Positions 10,445-19,849 of a DNA stretch of 64,000 bases are shown piece after piece. Position 1 is the stretch's first letter. Each line of letters begins with the position of its first letter. The stretch is from Areca catechu (Eukaryota; Streptophyta; Magnoliopsida; Arecales; Arecaceae). The position numbers were made by a program, and so were the translations under genes. The notes under the pieces were generated by a model. The model was not told where the DNA came from. It made no database searches and was given only the letters and a program-made list of their open reading frames with translations. The stretch is from contig CM038046.1 of the NCBI GenBank assembly GCA_021397845.1, positions 3,267,001-3,331,000 of the forward strand. The letters are read 5' to 3'.

Positions 10445-10463
10445 CCTACCTGGCGCACCAATC
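10445..10463 (-). other. Primer-binding leader of the non-autonomous element
   Basis: On the minus strand, GATTGGTGCGCCAGGTAGG follows immediately after the LTR end AGCAGCAACA. Nearly the same 19 bases follow the LTRs at 15183 and 33879, so this is the shared gypsy-type priming site and it fixes the element's orientation. Confidence 0.65.
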
Positions 10464-11033
10464 TGTTGCTGCTAAATCACATGGACTGAAACTTCGGCGG
10501 CGTCGGGCATCCCGCTCGCACTTCTGATCCTGCTCCCGGGTACCTGCAAAAGACCCCGGACCGGATTTCCGATGGGGGACACTCCGACGCTCAAGTCAGT
10601 GGGTGGTCTAGGCACCAACAGAATGGAGAATTCAAGAATAGCATAGATGCAAAAGGATATGAGTAGAGTGGAGTGGCCTTAGACCTTCCTTATCCTTGGA
10701 GTATCCCCTCTTACCCTATTTATAGAGGTTGTAATAACCAAATATGGTTAAGATGGTTGTAACCGAATAACCGAATATGGTTGTAACCGAATAACAGAAT
10801 AACCGAATGGGGTTGTAATTGAATAATAGAATAACCGAAGTGGTTGTAACCAAATAACAGAATAATCGAAGTAGTTGTAACCGAATAACAGAATATGGTT
10901 GTAACCACATAACCGAATAATCGAAGTGGTTGTAACCGAATAACCGAAGTGGTTGGCCTTGGTGGGCCTTGGGCCTTGATGGGCCTTGATGGACCTTGGG
11001 CCTTTGATGGGCCTGGATGAGAGGGACATAACA
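10464..11033 (-). repeat. Right (5') LTR of the non-autonomous element
   Basis: 570 bp, TGTTGCTGC..ACATAACA, with the same GGTTGTAACCGAATAAC minisatellite as the partner LTR (about 10730-10955). It is preceded by the primer-binding leader on the minus strand and followed by the GTACC duplication. Confidence 0.85.
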
Positions 11034-11140
11034 GTACCCAAATGATTCCGAATCTTCTCCACTCTTATATTACATCAACTAGCATATTTTATAATTAAAA
11101 AAAAATTAAATTAAAAAGTAAGAATCCACGAGTGTAAACT

Positions 11141-11571
11141 TTTTTTTTTTTGTAAAATAAAAGAGGGGAGGAATTAGATCCCGAGCGTGGCCACCCCAAG
11201 ACGATCCCCCAACCCCAGCCTTAAAATGTTCGATACACGGTACATATTAATTTTTCACGGTCGTTCCCCACCCGAAGATGAGTACATTAACCTGACTGCC
11301 ACTGGAGTCAACCGAGTAAATGGTATATATATCCCTAACTTTTTCACTACCACCAGCCAATAAGGACTCCAGGATTATCTGCCACTGGAGTCAACCGAGT
11401 AAATGGTATATATATCCCTAACTTTTTCACTACCACCAGCCAACAAGGACTCCAGGATTATTTTATTATTATTTTTTTTTTTTATTTTATCTCCTGATTT
11501 TTTAGTCAAAAAATATCCAAACCAGGACTCGAACCCTTTTTCTCACAACCAACGGTGCCACACGCCAGTAG
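11141..11571 (-). mobile_element. tRNA-derived SINE with internal tandem duplication
   Basis: On the minus strand the element starts with a tRNA-like head: CGTTGGTTGTGAG, then GGTTCGAGTCC, a good B box. It ends in a poly(A) tail seen as T-rich 11141-11151. It is flanked by CCACGAGTGTAAACTT (from 11126) and CCACAAGTGTAAACTT (from 11572), a duplication of about 16 bp. The same family occurs complete at 40155-40558. An 80-odd bp body segment (GGACTCCAGGATTAT to CACTGGAGTCAACCG) is duplicated in tandem at about 11298-11460. Confidence 0.85.
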
Positions 11572-11760
11572 CCACAAGTGTAAACTTTTTCGTGTGGGAA
11601 TAAGTCAAACAAAGTTTCCACTTCTATATATTAATATAGCTTACTCACTGAGCATTTATTCCATGAGATTCTAATAATATTTTTTTTATAATTAAAAAAT
11701 ATATCAATTTTATTATATTTTTAAAATAAATTTAAAAAATAGGGCATCCACGTTTATTGG

Positions 11761-12206
11761 TAGGGATGGCAATTTTTATCGATCTGATGGGCATCCGATC
11801 CGACCCAATCCTAATGGGACGAGTAAAACCTGACCCGTCTAATTTATAAACAGATATGGGTTATATAAAAAAAATCCGACTCGGATTCGGATCGGGTACG
11901 GATAGTAATATGTCCTAATCAGAACCCGACCCGTTTATATATAAAAAAATTATGTTTATAAAATATTTAAGTAAATTAGATATGGGACGGATATACCCAA
12001 TCTGACTCGACTCGACTCGATCCGATCCATTTAGTTTTTTAAATAAACTAAATTTTATGAGACCGGGTATACTCGACCCGACCCGATCCATACGTGATTT
12101 TTTTATACCCGACCCGATCCGAGATGGGTATGAGATGGGTATGGGACAGATAATTTTTTAACGAGACGGATATGAATTTTGGATGACCCGATCTATTGCC
12201 ATCCCT
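11761..12206. mobile_element. hAT-type MITE
   Basis: Terminal inverted repeats TAGGGATGGCAAT and ATTGCCATCCCTA bound a 446 bp AT-rich, non-coding element with degenerate GACCCGATCC phrases. The 8-bp flanks TTTATTGG and TCCATTAG agree at five positions and differ by three transitions, as in an old hAT target-site duplication. Confidence 0.75.
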
Positions 12207-13564
12207 ATCCATTAGCATTCATGAAGAGAATTAATAGAAGGATCGGCCTCTTTGGAATCCATGCTCCTGAGATTCATTCAAAATCCAACGTAACTATAAA
12301 TCATATAATTTCAAACCTTTAAATGCAGATAGAATTAATAAGAAGGTGAGCCTCTACGCTCACAAGAATTCTAATCGCTTGTAATCATAGAATTAATGGA
12401 ATGGTGGGCCAACTTATCCTTCACACTATTTATAAAAAATATATGATAATTTCACCGGAAGTGTTCAATTTTAACTACATATCACGTAATTTCATGCTTA
12501 ACAAAAAAATAAGGACCCACAAGCATGAACTTTTTTTGCATACAATTAAATATCATATTTTTGGATATGCAAGAGTAACCATAAAAAAGCATTTGACAAA
12601 GATGCATGTACATATTATCTCATTATATTTTGCATTCATTTAAGAGAAAGAAAGGAACTCAGTATCAAACAATCCATTTGTAATAAATAATCATGGTGAA
12701 AGGTGGAATTACTCTACAATCTTATGTGCCAACATGGAATTTCACCTTTAATATCTATTTATCATTTTACTAATATATGGATATTATATATTTGATATTA
12801 TATTTTATTGATAATATATATTATTTTTATGATATATATTGCATTATAATATATTCTTAATCATATTATAATTCAATGATAATTTTAAATTAAAGTAGAA
12901 ATATCTTAATATTATATATATATATATAATAAAAGTATTTAATATATTACTTTTATTTACCTTATTTTCTAATCAAAATAAATATTTGTATTAATAATAA
13001 TGTATTTTAAGTATAAATAAAAATATTAATTCAATAAAAATAATTAATATGTTTTTATATGATTGAAAATTTATAGAACTAACAAATATATTTTACAAAA
13101 TAACAAAATATATTAATATTAATATATTAATAAATATATTAATATTATATTATAATATATTTTATATGATTAATAAATATATTTTTATGAAATATATTAG
13201 GGATAGCTTTAGTATTATATGGTCAATGATTTTGAGTTTTCATGGAATATCAAATATGATACTCATAGATACTTAAAAAATTTTAATTAATAAATCATGA
13301 ACTATCAAACATAAAGATTTTAAATTATTGGAGACCAAATTTTTACAAGATTAAGATCACTAGTGATCTTAAACTATCATGGTGATCCCATTTGGATTAC
13401 CAAATACCACCTAATTATATATGCATTGCTTGAACTTATTGTTCACATAATTTAATTGATTCAATAAGCACTGTACTTATTTTTTCTCAATTATTTTTAA
13501 AATGCAACGTACCAATATACCAAATTAAAATAAATCAAAAGATTTTATAAACAAATATCTATTA
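12207..13564. other. AT-rich DNA, no gene seen
   Basis: The stretch 12750-13200 is extremely AT-rich with many TATATTAATAT phrases. No coding sequence, RNA gene or clear element boundary was recognised. Confidence 0.4.
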
Positions 13565-13569
13565 CATAT

Positions 13570-15182
13570 TGATATGGCAACATCGCTGACGTGGAGTATG
13601 CGTCAGATCTAGTTGGCCGTCAAGCAGTACCACGCGACGTCATCTCCAGGCTCTCCTGCCATGTGGCTTGGCTAGCAGTCAAGCTGACATCGAGCTGAGC
13701 TCGGCACCCTACCACTTTGCCACGTGTCCACCCAGGCGGGGTCCACCTTGGCCAAAGTGGTCCTGTCTCTGCTCCTTCGCCAGGTGGCGCCCCCAGATGG
13801 GTCCACCTCGTCGAAATCGAGCCAGGCTCCCCCTGCTCCTTCGCCAGGTGGCACCCCCAGATGGATCCACCTCGGTCGAAGTCGAGCTGGCCTCTACCAC
13901 TTCGCCAGGTGTCGACCCCTGCGGTGTCCACCTCGATCGGAGTGGCCCTGCCTTTACTCCTTCGCCAGGTGGCACCCCCAGATGGGCCCACCTCGTCGAA
14001 GTTGAGTCAGGCTCCCCTGCTCCTTTGCCAGGTGGCACCCCCATATGGGTCTACCTCAGTCGAAGTCGAGCTGGCCTCTGCCACTTCGCCAGGTATCAAC
14101 CCAAACTGGGTCCACCTTGGTCGAAGTGGCCCTGCCTCTGCTCCTTCGTCAGGTGGCGCCCCTAGACGGGTCCACCTCGGCCGAAGTCAAGCTTGCCTCT
14201 ACTCCTTCGCCAGGTGGCACCCCTTGACGGGTCCACCTCGGCCAAAGTCGAGCTTGCCTTTCCCCTTCACCAGGTATCGACCTAGGAAGGGTCCACCTCG
14301 ATCAAAGTGGGCTTGACTCTTCTCTCTCACCAGGTGGCACCCCCAGATGGGTCCACCTCGACCGGAGTCAGCCTTCTCTGCAAAGCACGAAAGGACCGAG
14401 GGCGCAAGCCCCAAGGAGGCTGCTGAGGACAGCGCGCACAGGCAGCGCATCCAGTACGATGTCCCTAGGCCTGTAACGGTGCGTGGAACCTTGTTGGCAT
14501 CAGTTTAGAAGGGACACCCTGCTCGAGGTATCGAATCCAGTGCCCGGTACTCCAAAAAGGGAGAGCCACGATCAACGCCTTAGGCCCAAGGGCACCTTCG
14601 CAAGGATCGGGACCCCGCCAAGTTCCCCCTTTCGTGACTGCACGACAGACGAGACCGGCTCACAACTTAACTCCCGACCGTAAGGGGGGACGACTTGGGA
14701 GAATGGTCGCAGAGCATCGTTGACCTCCAGAGCCTTCCCAGGAGGAGGAATCGAGGCACGAATGTATCCAGCGGCCAGCGACCTAAAAAGGAAGACCAGG
14801 GGCAAGAAGAAAAGTAAGCAATCGAGAGGGCAAGCACGTGCACGGGAAGAGGAGGCGATCTTAAGGCAAGAACTCTAGAGAAACTTGCAGAAGCGAGCTC
14901 AACAAGCCCGATTGCAGGAACCAGAGCGCTGATCCCTCTTGTTCTCACTCATCTTCTCATCAAAGATTCCTCTAAGCATGGAAACCCAGTAGGGATCCAT
15001 CTTAGTGGATCTGTTCCACTTTACCGCTCTCTAACTTGACCGTCTGAGTGCCCCCGCTGGGATCCCGGTCCGGGTCTCTAACCTCATTTTGTAGGTCCAG
15101 GAGCATCGAGATTCCGCAGCGAAGGGGACCGCAGTGCGGCGCCAACTCACAGCTGCAAGCCATAGTGATAAGGTCGGCAATA
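13570..15182 (+). repeat. 5' LTR of the gypsy element
   Basis: It begins TGATATGGCAACATCGCTGACG and ends GGTCGGCAATA (CA changed to TA), directly before the primer-binding leader. It contains an ~60-bp tandem array. A related LTR start lies at 54190. Confidence 0.75.
13722..14390. repeat. 60-64 bp minisatellite with three-unit higher-order pattern, in gypsy LTR
   Basis: About eleven units, each with GGGTCCACCTCGGTCGAAGT and ending CTTCGCCAGGT. CAGGT starts at 13781, 13845, 13906, 13966, 14029, 14090, 14150, 14211, 14271 and 14331. Units cycle through three types (about 64, 61 and 60 bp: CACCCCCAGATGG with GAGCCAGGC; CACCCCCAGATGG with GAGCTGGCC; TCGACCC or TCAACCC with GTGGCCCTG), giving a 185-bp higher-order repeat. 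The long open frames across it come from the repeat. Confidence 0.85.
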
Positions 15183-15263
15183 GATTGGCGCACCAGGTAG
15201 GAGGGAGACAAGGCCCCTGGACGAGTAAGCCCCCCCGAGCTCGAGAGCAGCTCGATTCTAAGT

Positions 15264-15587
15264 ATGGTGGTGACTCACGGACGTGAAGCCTCCACCAGCC
15301 GGGCGAGGGAGGTTTCCTCCTCTCTGGGCCCTCGTAGCCCGAAAAGGGTACTCCCCGCTCCTCCTGTTCCATCTCCTCAGCTACCCTCGATGGACAGTTC
15401 GTATGCTGCCATTGTCCAACAATTACAAACATTGACCATGGCCGTGAGGCAACTACAACATCAGCAGCGCTCCCTGGTGACTCAACCCCAGCCAGGGACC
15501 CCCACGGGCCCCTGCGGAAGCCTGCGCTCCATCCAGGGCAGGCCATCCCACCCGCGGGCAGCAACCAATCCCCGTGGGAGTCGCTAG
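15264..15587 (+). CDS. Gypsy gag leader open frame
   Basis: A 107-codon frame between the LTR and gag with AAIVQQLQTLTMAVRQLQHQ, a short coiled-coil-like stretch typical of the N-terminal region of plant gypsy gag proteins. A related stretch occurs at about 34080-34200 in the mini-gypsy element. It ends at a stop before the main gag frame, so in an intact element it was probably the gag N-terminus. Confidence 0.5.
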   Translation: MVVTHGREASTSRAREVSSSLGPRSPKRVLPAPPVPSPQLPSMDSSYAAIVQQLQTLTMAVRQLQHQQRSLVTQPQPGTPTGPCGSLRSIQGRPSHPRAATNPRGSR

Positions 15588-15725
15588 ACCCCCGTAAAGA
15601 GAAATCATTCTGGGTCATCGGACCACGAGAGCCGATCCCCGGTAGACAACAATGATGCTGCCAAGCATAGCAAGCGCTGTCGCGGTAAGGACCCTCGCCG
15701 CGACCCATCGGCACCTTCTTTTCCA

Positions 15726-16790
15726 GTGGCCTCGATGGAAGGTTCCACTGACGAGGCCATCGGGCGTCTAGCTGAAAGGCACCTGGAAGAGCAAGAGCAC
15801 AAACTGGCGGAGCTCTCCCGCCAGTTCGCCAACATGCAGGGCTCCCCCAGCAAGCTAGTGGGCTATAACACCCGACCCCCCTTCTCCCGGAAAATCCAAG
15901 AGGAATTGATTTTGAGTCGATTCCGTATGCCTCAAGTGGATCCCTACGATGGGACCACTGACCCCCTGGACCATCTGGAGAGCTATAAGGCTCTCATGAG
16001 AGTCCAGGGGGCGACGGACGCCCTTCTATGCATCGCCTTCCCGACCACCCTTCGGAAGGCCGCTCGAGTTTGGTTCACCCACCTTGAGCCTGAATCTATC
16101 GACTCCTTCCGGCAGTTGAAAGGAAAGTTCGTGGCACACTTCGATACTTGTCAAAAGGTGCCGAGAGAAGTGGACAACCTCTTCTCCATCCGGCAGCAAG
16201 ACCAGGAGCTCCTGCAGGATTATGTCACCCGCTTCAAGACTGCTGCCCTGGAAATCTATAGCTTGGACGAGCCCGTCGCCATGTTGGCATTGAAGCAAGG
16301 GCTCAAGACCTCCCGTCTGACGTATTCATTGGACAAGAAGCCGCCCAAGACATACTCTGAACTCCTCCTCTGCATCTACAAGTACATCCGAGCTGAGAAG
16401 GCCGACCGTACCAGGAGAGAGCTGGACGGGAAGCCTTCGAAGAGGCCTGCCTCGAAGGATGTTCAGGGGACTCGCAGGCCCGAGCCGCCTGTGGACTTTC
16501 GATCAGGGTCGAAGTCAAAGAGTGGCCCCGCTCTAGAGCGGACCTGTACTCCCCTCCTTGCTCCAAGAACCAAGATCCTCATGGAGATCGAGGGCGAGGG
16601 TTACCTCCACCAACCTCCTCCTCAGAATCCGAAGATTCGTCGCGACAGGACAAAGTACTGCTAGTTCCATCGCGATCACGACCATGACATGGAGGAGTGC
16701 CATAACCTGAAGAGAGAAATCGAGGATCTCATCAGAAAGGGCTATCTCAAGAAGTTCGTGGGAAGAGAAGCCCCAGTGGAGGACCAGCCA
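15726..16790 (+). pseudogene. Gypsy gag, interrupted by a stop codon
   Basis: The capsid domain (Retrotrans_gag type) is readable: RFRMPQVDPYDGTTDPLDHL, ESYKALMRVQGATDALLCIA, ARVWFTHLEPESIDSFRQL, then KVPREVDNLFSIRQQDQELL and DYVTRFKTAALEI. The frame is open for 312 codons to a TAG at 16662-16664 and resumes in the same frame as FHRDHDHDMEECHNLKREI, the zinc-binding tail CxFHRxxxHxxxxC. The stop replaces one residue inside that tail, so the domain is complete but the product would be truncated. Confidence 0.85.
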
Positions 16791-16988
16791 CTTGCGGCCC
16801 TTCCCCTCGTTCCTGCAGTAGATAACCGTCCCACGAAGAAGCTGATGGGCATGATTTCTTGGGGGATAGGGCACGTGTCAAAGAGAGCCTGGGAGCAAGG
16901 AGATCTAGAAAATATACTCCCCTTTGAAAAGGGAAAGGGAGGTGAAAATGAAAGTGAAAATGTAAATAACAATGCGGTGGTGGTCTAA

Positions 16989-17363
16989 ATGACCATCGCT
17001 AAGCATCTTGTACATTGGATTATGGTTGATAGTGGGAGCTCTACCGACATACTTTTTTACGATGCTTTCTCTCGGATGAATTTATCTCATGATCGGCTAA
17101 GGCTGGTACACACCCCTCTCGTAGGTTTCACCAGAAATTCCGTGGGAGTTGAGGGAGAGATCACTCTTCCTGTTACCGCTAGGACTTCACCCCGGCAGAG
17201 CACGGTCATGATGACCTTCATCATTGTCCGACTCCCATCACCATACAACGCCATTTTGGGCCACCCAGGGCTCAACCAACTTGATGCAGTCATTTCCACC
17301 AAAAGATTGTTGGTGCAGTTTCCCATTATTTTTGGGATGGGAGAGATAAGGGGGGCAGTTTAG
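16989..17363 (+). pseudogene. Gypsy aspartic protease region
   Basis: It contains the aspartic protease active site as VDSGSSTDILFYDAF (normally D-S/T-G), followed by RLVHTPLVGF and later FIIVRLPSPYNAILGHPGL, the typical plant gypsy protease pattern. It is separated from gag by a stop just before 16989 and from RT by several stops between 17363 and 17470. Confidence 0.85.
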
Positions 17364-17468
17364 CCCGTCCAACATTGCCTGTAGGCTGTCCCGGGTGCCC
17401 GGAGTGCCAAGCTCGACTCTGATGTCGACGACCTCGACCAAAGGGCGCAGGATCCCAGGGGTGGCCTG

Positions 17469-18271
17469 GTGGAGCGCTTGCTGACATATCCCCTTGGCTT
17501 GGACCCACAGAGAACAGTGCAGATAGGAGCCCAACTCCCAGAGGATGAGCGGGCTCGCTTGCTAGACTTCCTTCGAGCGAATGCAGATGTGTTCGCCTGG
17601 TCTACGACAGACATGCTGGGTATTCCCTCGGACATCATCACCCACCAATTGAAGATCGATTTGAAGTGCCGTCTAATTAGGTAGAAGAAGAGGAGCTTTG
17701 CTGCAGAAAGGCAGAAGGCGATCAATGAAGAGATGGAGAAGCTCCTCACTGCTGGTTTCGTGCGGGAGGTACAATATCCCAATTGGCTGGCGAGCGTAGT
17801 GATGGTGAAGAAAAACAACGACAAGTGGAGGATCTATGAGGACTACACCGACCTCAACCGAGCTTGCCCGAAAGATAGCTTTCCCCTCCCGAAGATTGAC
17901 CAGCTCATGGACGCCACTTCGGGTCACCGCCTCCTATCCTTCATAGATGCCTTCTCCGGATACAATCAGATCCGGATGCACCTGGAAGACAACGAGCACA
18001 CTGCCTTCATCATGGATCGCGGGACCTACTGCTACAAGATGATGCCCTTTGGACTGAAGAATGCCGGTGCCATGTACCAGCGATTGGTCAACAAGGTCTT
18101 CAGAGACTAAATTGGCTGCAACATGCATGTATACGTGGACGACATGCTGGTGATGAGCAAGCCGACCTCGAACCACATCAACGACTTGGGGGAGACCTTT
18201 CACAACCTCCTCCTCCACCAAATGAAGCTGAACCCGGCGAAGTACGCTTTCGATGTGGCGGCGAGAAAGTA
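17469..18271 (+). pseudogene. Gypsy reverse transcriptase, stops and 3' truncation
   Basis: RT is readable in one frame: DVFAWSTTDMLGIP, then a TAG at 17682-17684 (CAG expected), YPNWLASVVMVKKNNDKWR, DLNRACPKDSFPLPKID, SFIDAFSGYNQI, YCYKMMPFGLKNAGAMYQRL, then a TAA near 18108 (CAA expected), and the catalytic box YVDDM at about 18130. Homology ends at FDVAARK (18271). Both stops are single C-to-T changes. Confidence 0.9.
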
Positions 18272-18690
18272 TTTTCCTTCTTTGTAAATTTTTTTATATC
18301 TCAAGCTCTTTAATTTTTTTTAACTATGATGAGCATCATCTATCTTCCAATGTCTTCAATTTAAGCACCAACTTTCTCTTATTTAATATATTTGTTTACA
18401 AAGATATCTTCATTTCGGGTATCATTTTTTTAAACCATTTTTGTATGTAAGAACCATCAATTTTTAGCTACATTCTTGATTCTTTTTAAAAATCTATATT
18501 TCTTTTTATGATATTTTTATCAAAAAATAATTTTAAAATTTAAATTGATATCTACATTATTACCTTGAGTTTGAAAAAAATATTGATACAAATAACATAA
18601 ATCAAAATTTTTTATTAATTTAATTTTATATTATTTTTATTAATATAATTATTTTTTAAAATTTTTTATTTTTTTTTTTGGCTACTTGTC
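18272..18690. other. AT-rich DNA, no gene seen
   Basis: Sequence directly after the gypsy truncation point. It is T/A-rich with no repeat or gene recognised. Confidence 0.35.
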
Positions 18691-19144
18691 AGGCAACATA
18701 TTGGTGGGGAATCTAGTGCTTGTTGTTTTGGGTGGCAGGAGCCGGACGAGATGGCGTTGGCGAAGTTCCGGAGGAGAAGTGATGGGATAGCGAGCAACAG
18801 GGAGAGCCGGCGATGCTGGCGATCAGGAGGAACGGGGCATACGAGCTGATTGTGGTGGGGAAGGGGCGGTTCCGGTCGCATCGGAGCTGGTGTAGGCGGA
18901 GCACCGAGAGCTGGGGCCCATTGGGGACGCGTCGGCATCATCAAGCCAAGGGATGGCGTCATCGATTCTAGTGATCCAACAGCAGCACGAGTGGCCCACT
19001 CAGAGGAGACACTTAGTCTCCATGTCCCTTGACAGCAGCGGTGCCACCATTGTGGACGTGGATGCCGACAACACCCAGAAGCCGCTTAACCAGAGCTATC
19101 GACCGGCAGAATCCAGGTACGTAACACGTAGATATTTTATCTAA
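18691..19144. other. GC-rich segment of unknown origin
   Basis: About 450 bp of GC-rich DNA with fragmentary open frames on both strands, between AT-rich flanks. Plus-strand phrase: LDSSGATIVDVDADNTQK. It looks like a gene remnant (the frame ends near a GTACGT that could be a splice donor at about 19118), but I do not recognise the family. Confidence 0.3.
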
Positions 19145-19385
19145 TAAATTTAGATTTGATATTAACATAAAATTCATTATTCAGACCTAGACCTGTATAA
19201 TTGTACTATAAATAGATAAGATCTAGTAATTTAATATCTAGATTTGATAGATCTAATATCTAAATTATATAATATAATAACTATATGTATTTTATAGATA
19301 TATATATTAAAAATATTTTAAGATGTTAGATTAAAAAGAATATTTATATTATAGACCTAACGGTTTAAAATATTCAAAGGAGAGG

Positions 19386-19459
<74 letters not shown>

Positions 19460-19849
19460 TTTGAATATGATTTTTGGATCCTTGATTCATGTCCGAATAC
19501 TCGAAATCCATTAGTATCTAGGTCGGGTACTTCAAGACTAGACCCATCGAGTATTCCAGTATGAGTCTGGATTTGGGAACCAAAGTCGGGTTCGAGTCTA
19601 GATTCTGATCCGGATTTGACTCGTTGATAGCTTTTTTGTTAACCGCATGATCTACATGGGCCTAGGAAATAGAAACACGATAAGCAAGAGGATTTTATAT
19701 TCTGTTTTTATACCCTTTCCATTCCATGTAACCCAAAGCTTGAAATTTTGTTATAAATAGAACCACAAACAAGTTTTTTATTTTTTAATAAGTCGAATGA
19801 CTCACGCAAGCCTAGTATGAATATATTTGAAAAGGTCATAAAATAAATT
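19145..19849. other. Non-coding DNA with long (AT)n run
   Basis: AT-rich DNA holding a 68-bp (AT)n microsatellite (19389-19456), followed by a region with repeated GGGTTCGAGTCTAGATT-like phrases that may be a decayed MITE. Confidence 0.4.
19389..19456. repeat. (AT)n microsatellite, 34 units
   Basis: An uninterrupted AT dinucleotide run of about 68 bp. Confidence 0.95.

Larger units (their letters stand above)
4624..11033 (-). mobile_element. Non-autonomous LTR retroelement carrying captured gene pieces
   Basis: Two direct repeats, 4624-5198 and 10464-11033, both begin TGTTGCTGCTAAATCAC and end GAGAGGGACATAACA (TG..CA). The flanks are ATACC (4619-4623) and GTACC (11034-11038), a 5-bp target-site duplication with one mismatch. 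Orientation is minus. Reading from the right LTR, the primer-binding leader GATTGGTGCGCCAGGTAGG follows directly (10463-10445), and a purine tract GGGAGTGAGGGGCTA precedes the left LTR (5213-5199). The 5.26 kb interior contains no gag, protease, RT or integrase that I can read. It carries tandem arrays (5450-6345), a solo-LTR-like insert (6517-7928), a PPR pseudogene (8294-9470) and unidentified GC-rich sequence (9480-10440). It is therefore a large non-autonomous derivative that probably used a gypsy partner for mobilisation. Confidence 0.8.
13570..18271 (+). mobile_element. Ty3/gypsy retrotransposon, 3'-truncated, inactive
   Basis: The 5' LTR is 13570-15182, followed by the primer-binding leader GATTGGCGCACCAGGTAGG (15183-15201), a gag leader, gag (15726-16790), protease (16989-17363) and reverse transcriptase (17469-18271). 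The RT stops abruptly after KLNPAKYAFDVAARK and AT-rich DNA follows, so RNase H, integrase and the 3' LTR are missing. Several in-frame stops interrupt gag and pol. The gag and RT phrases (KVPREVDNLFSIRQ, MMPFGLKNAGA) resemble Tat/Athila-type plant gypsy elements; the lineage is an inference. Confidence 0.9.

Noticed and set aside
13620..14316. Long overlapping open frames on both strands (up to about 200 codons)
   Set aside because: They are produced by the 60-64 bp tandem array in the gypsy LTR, whose units keep frames open. The peptides are repeats of the array.
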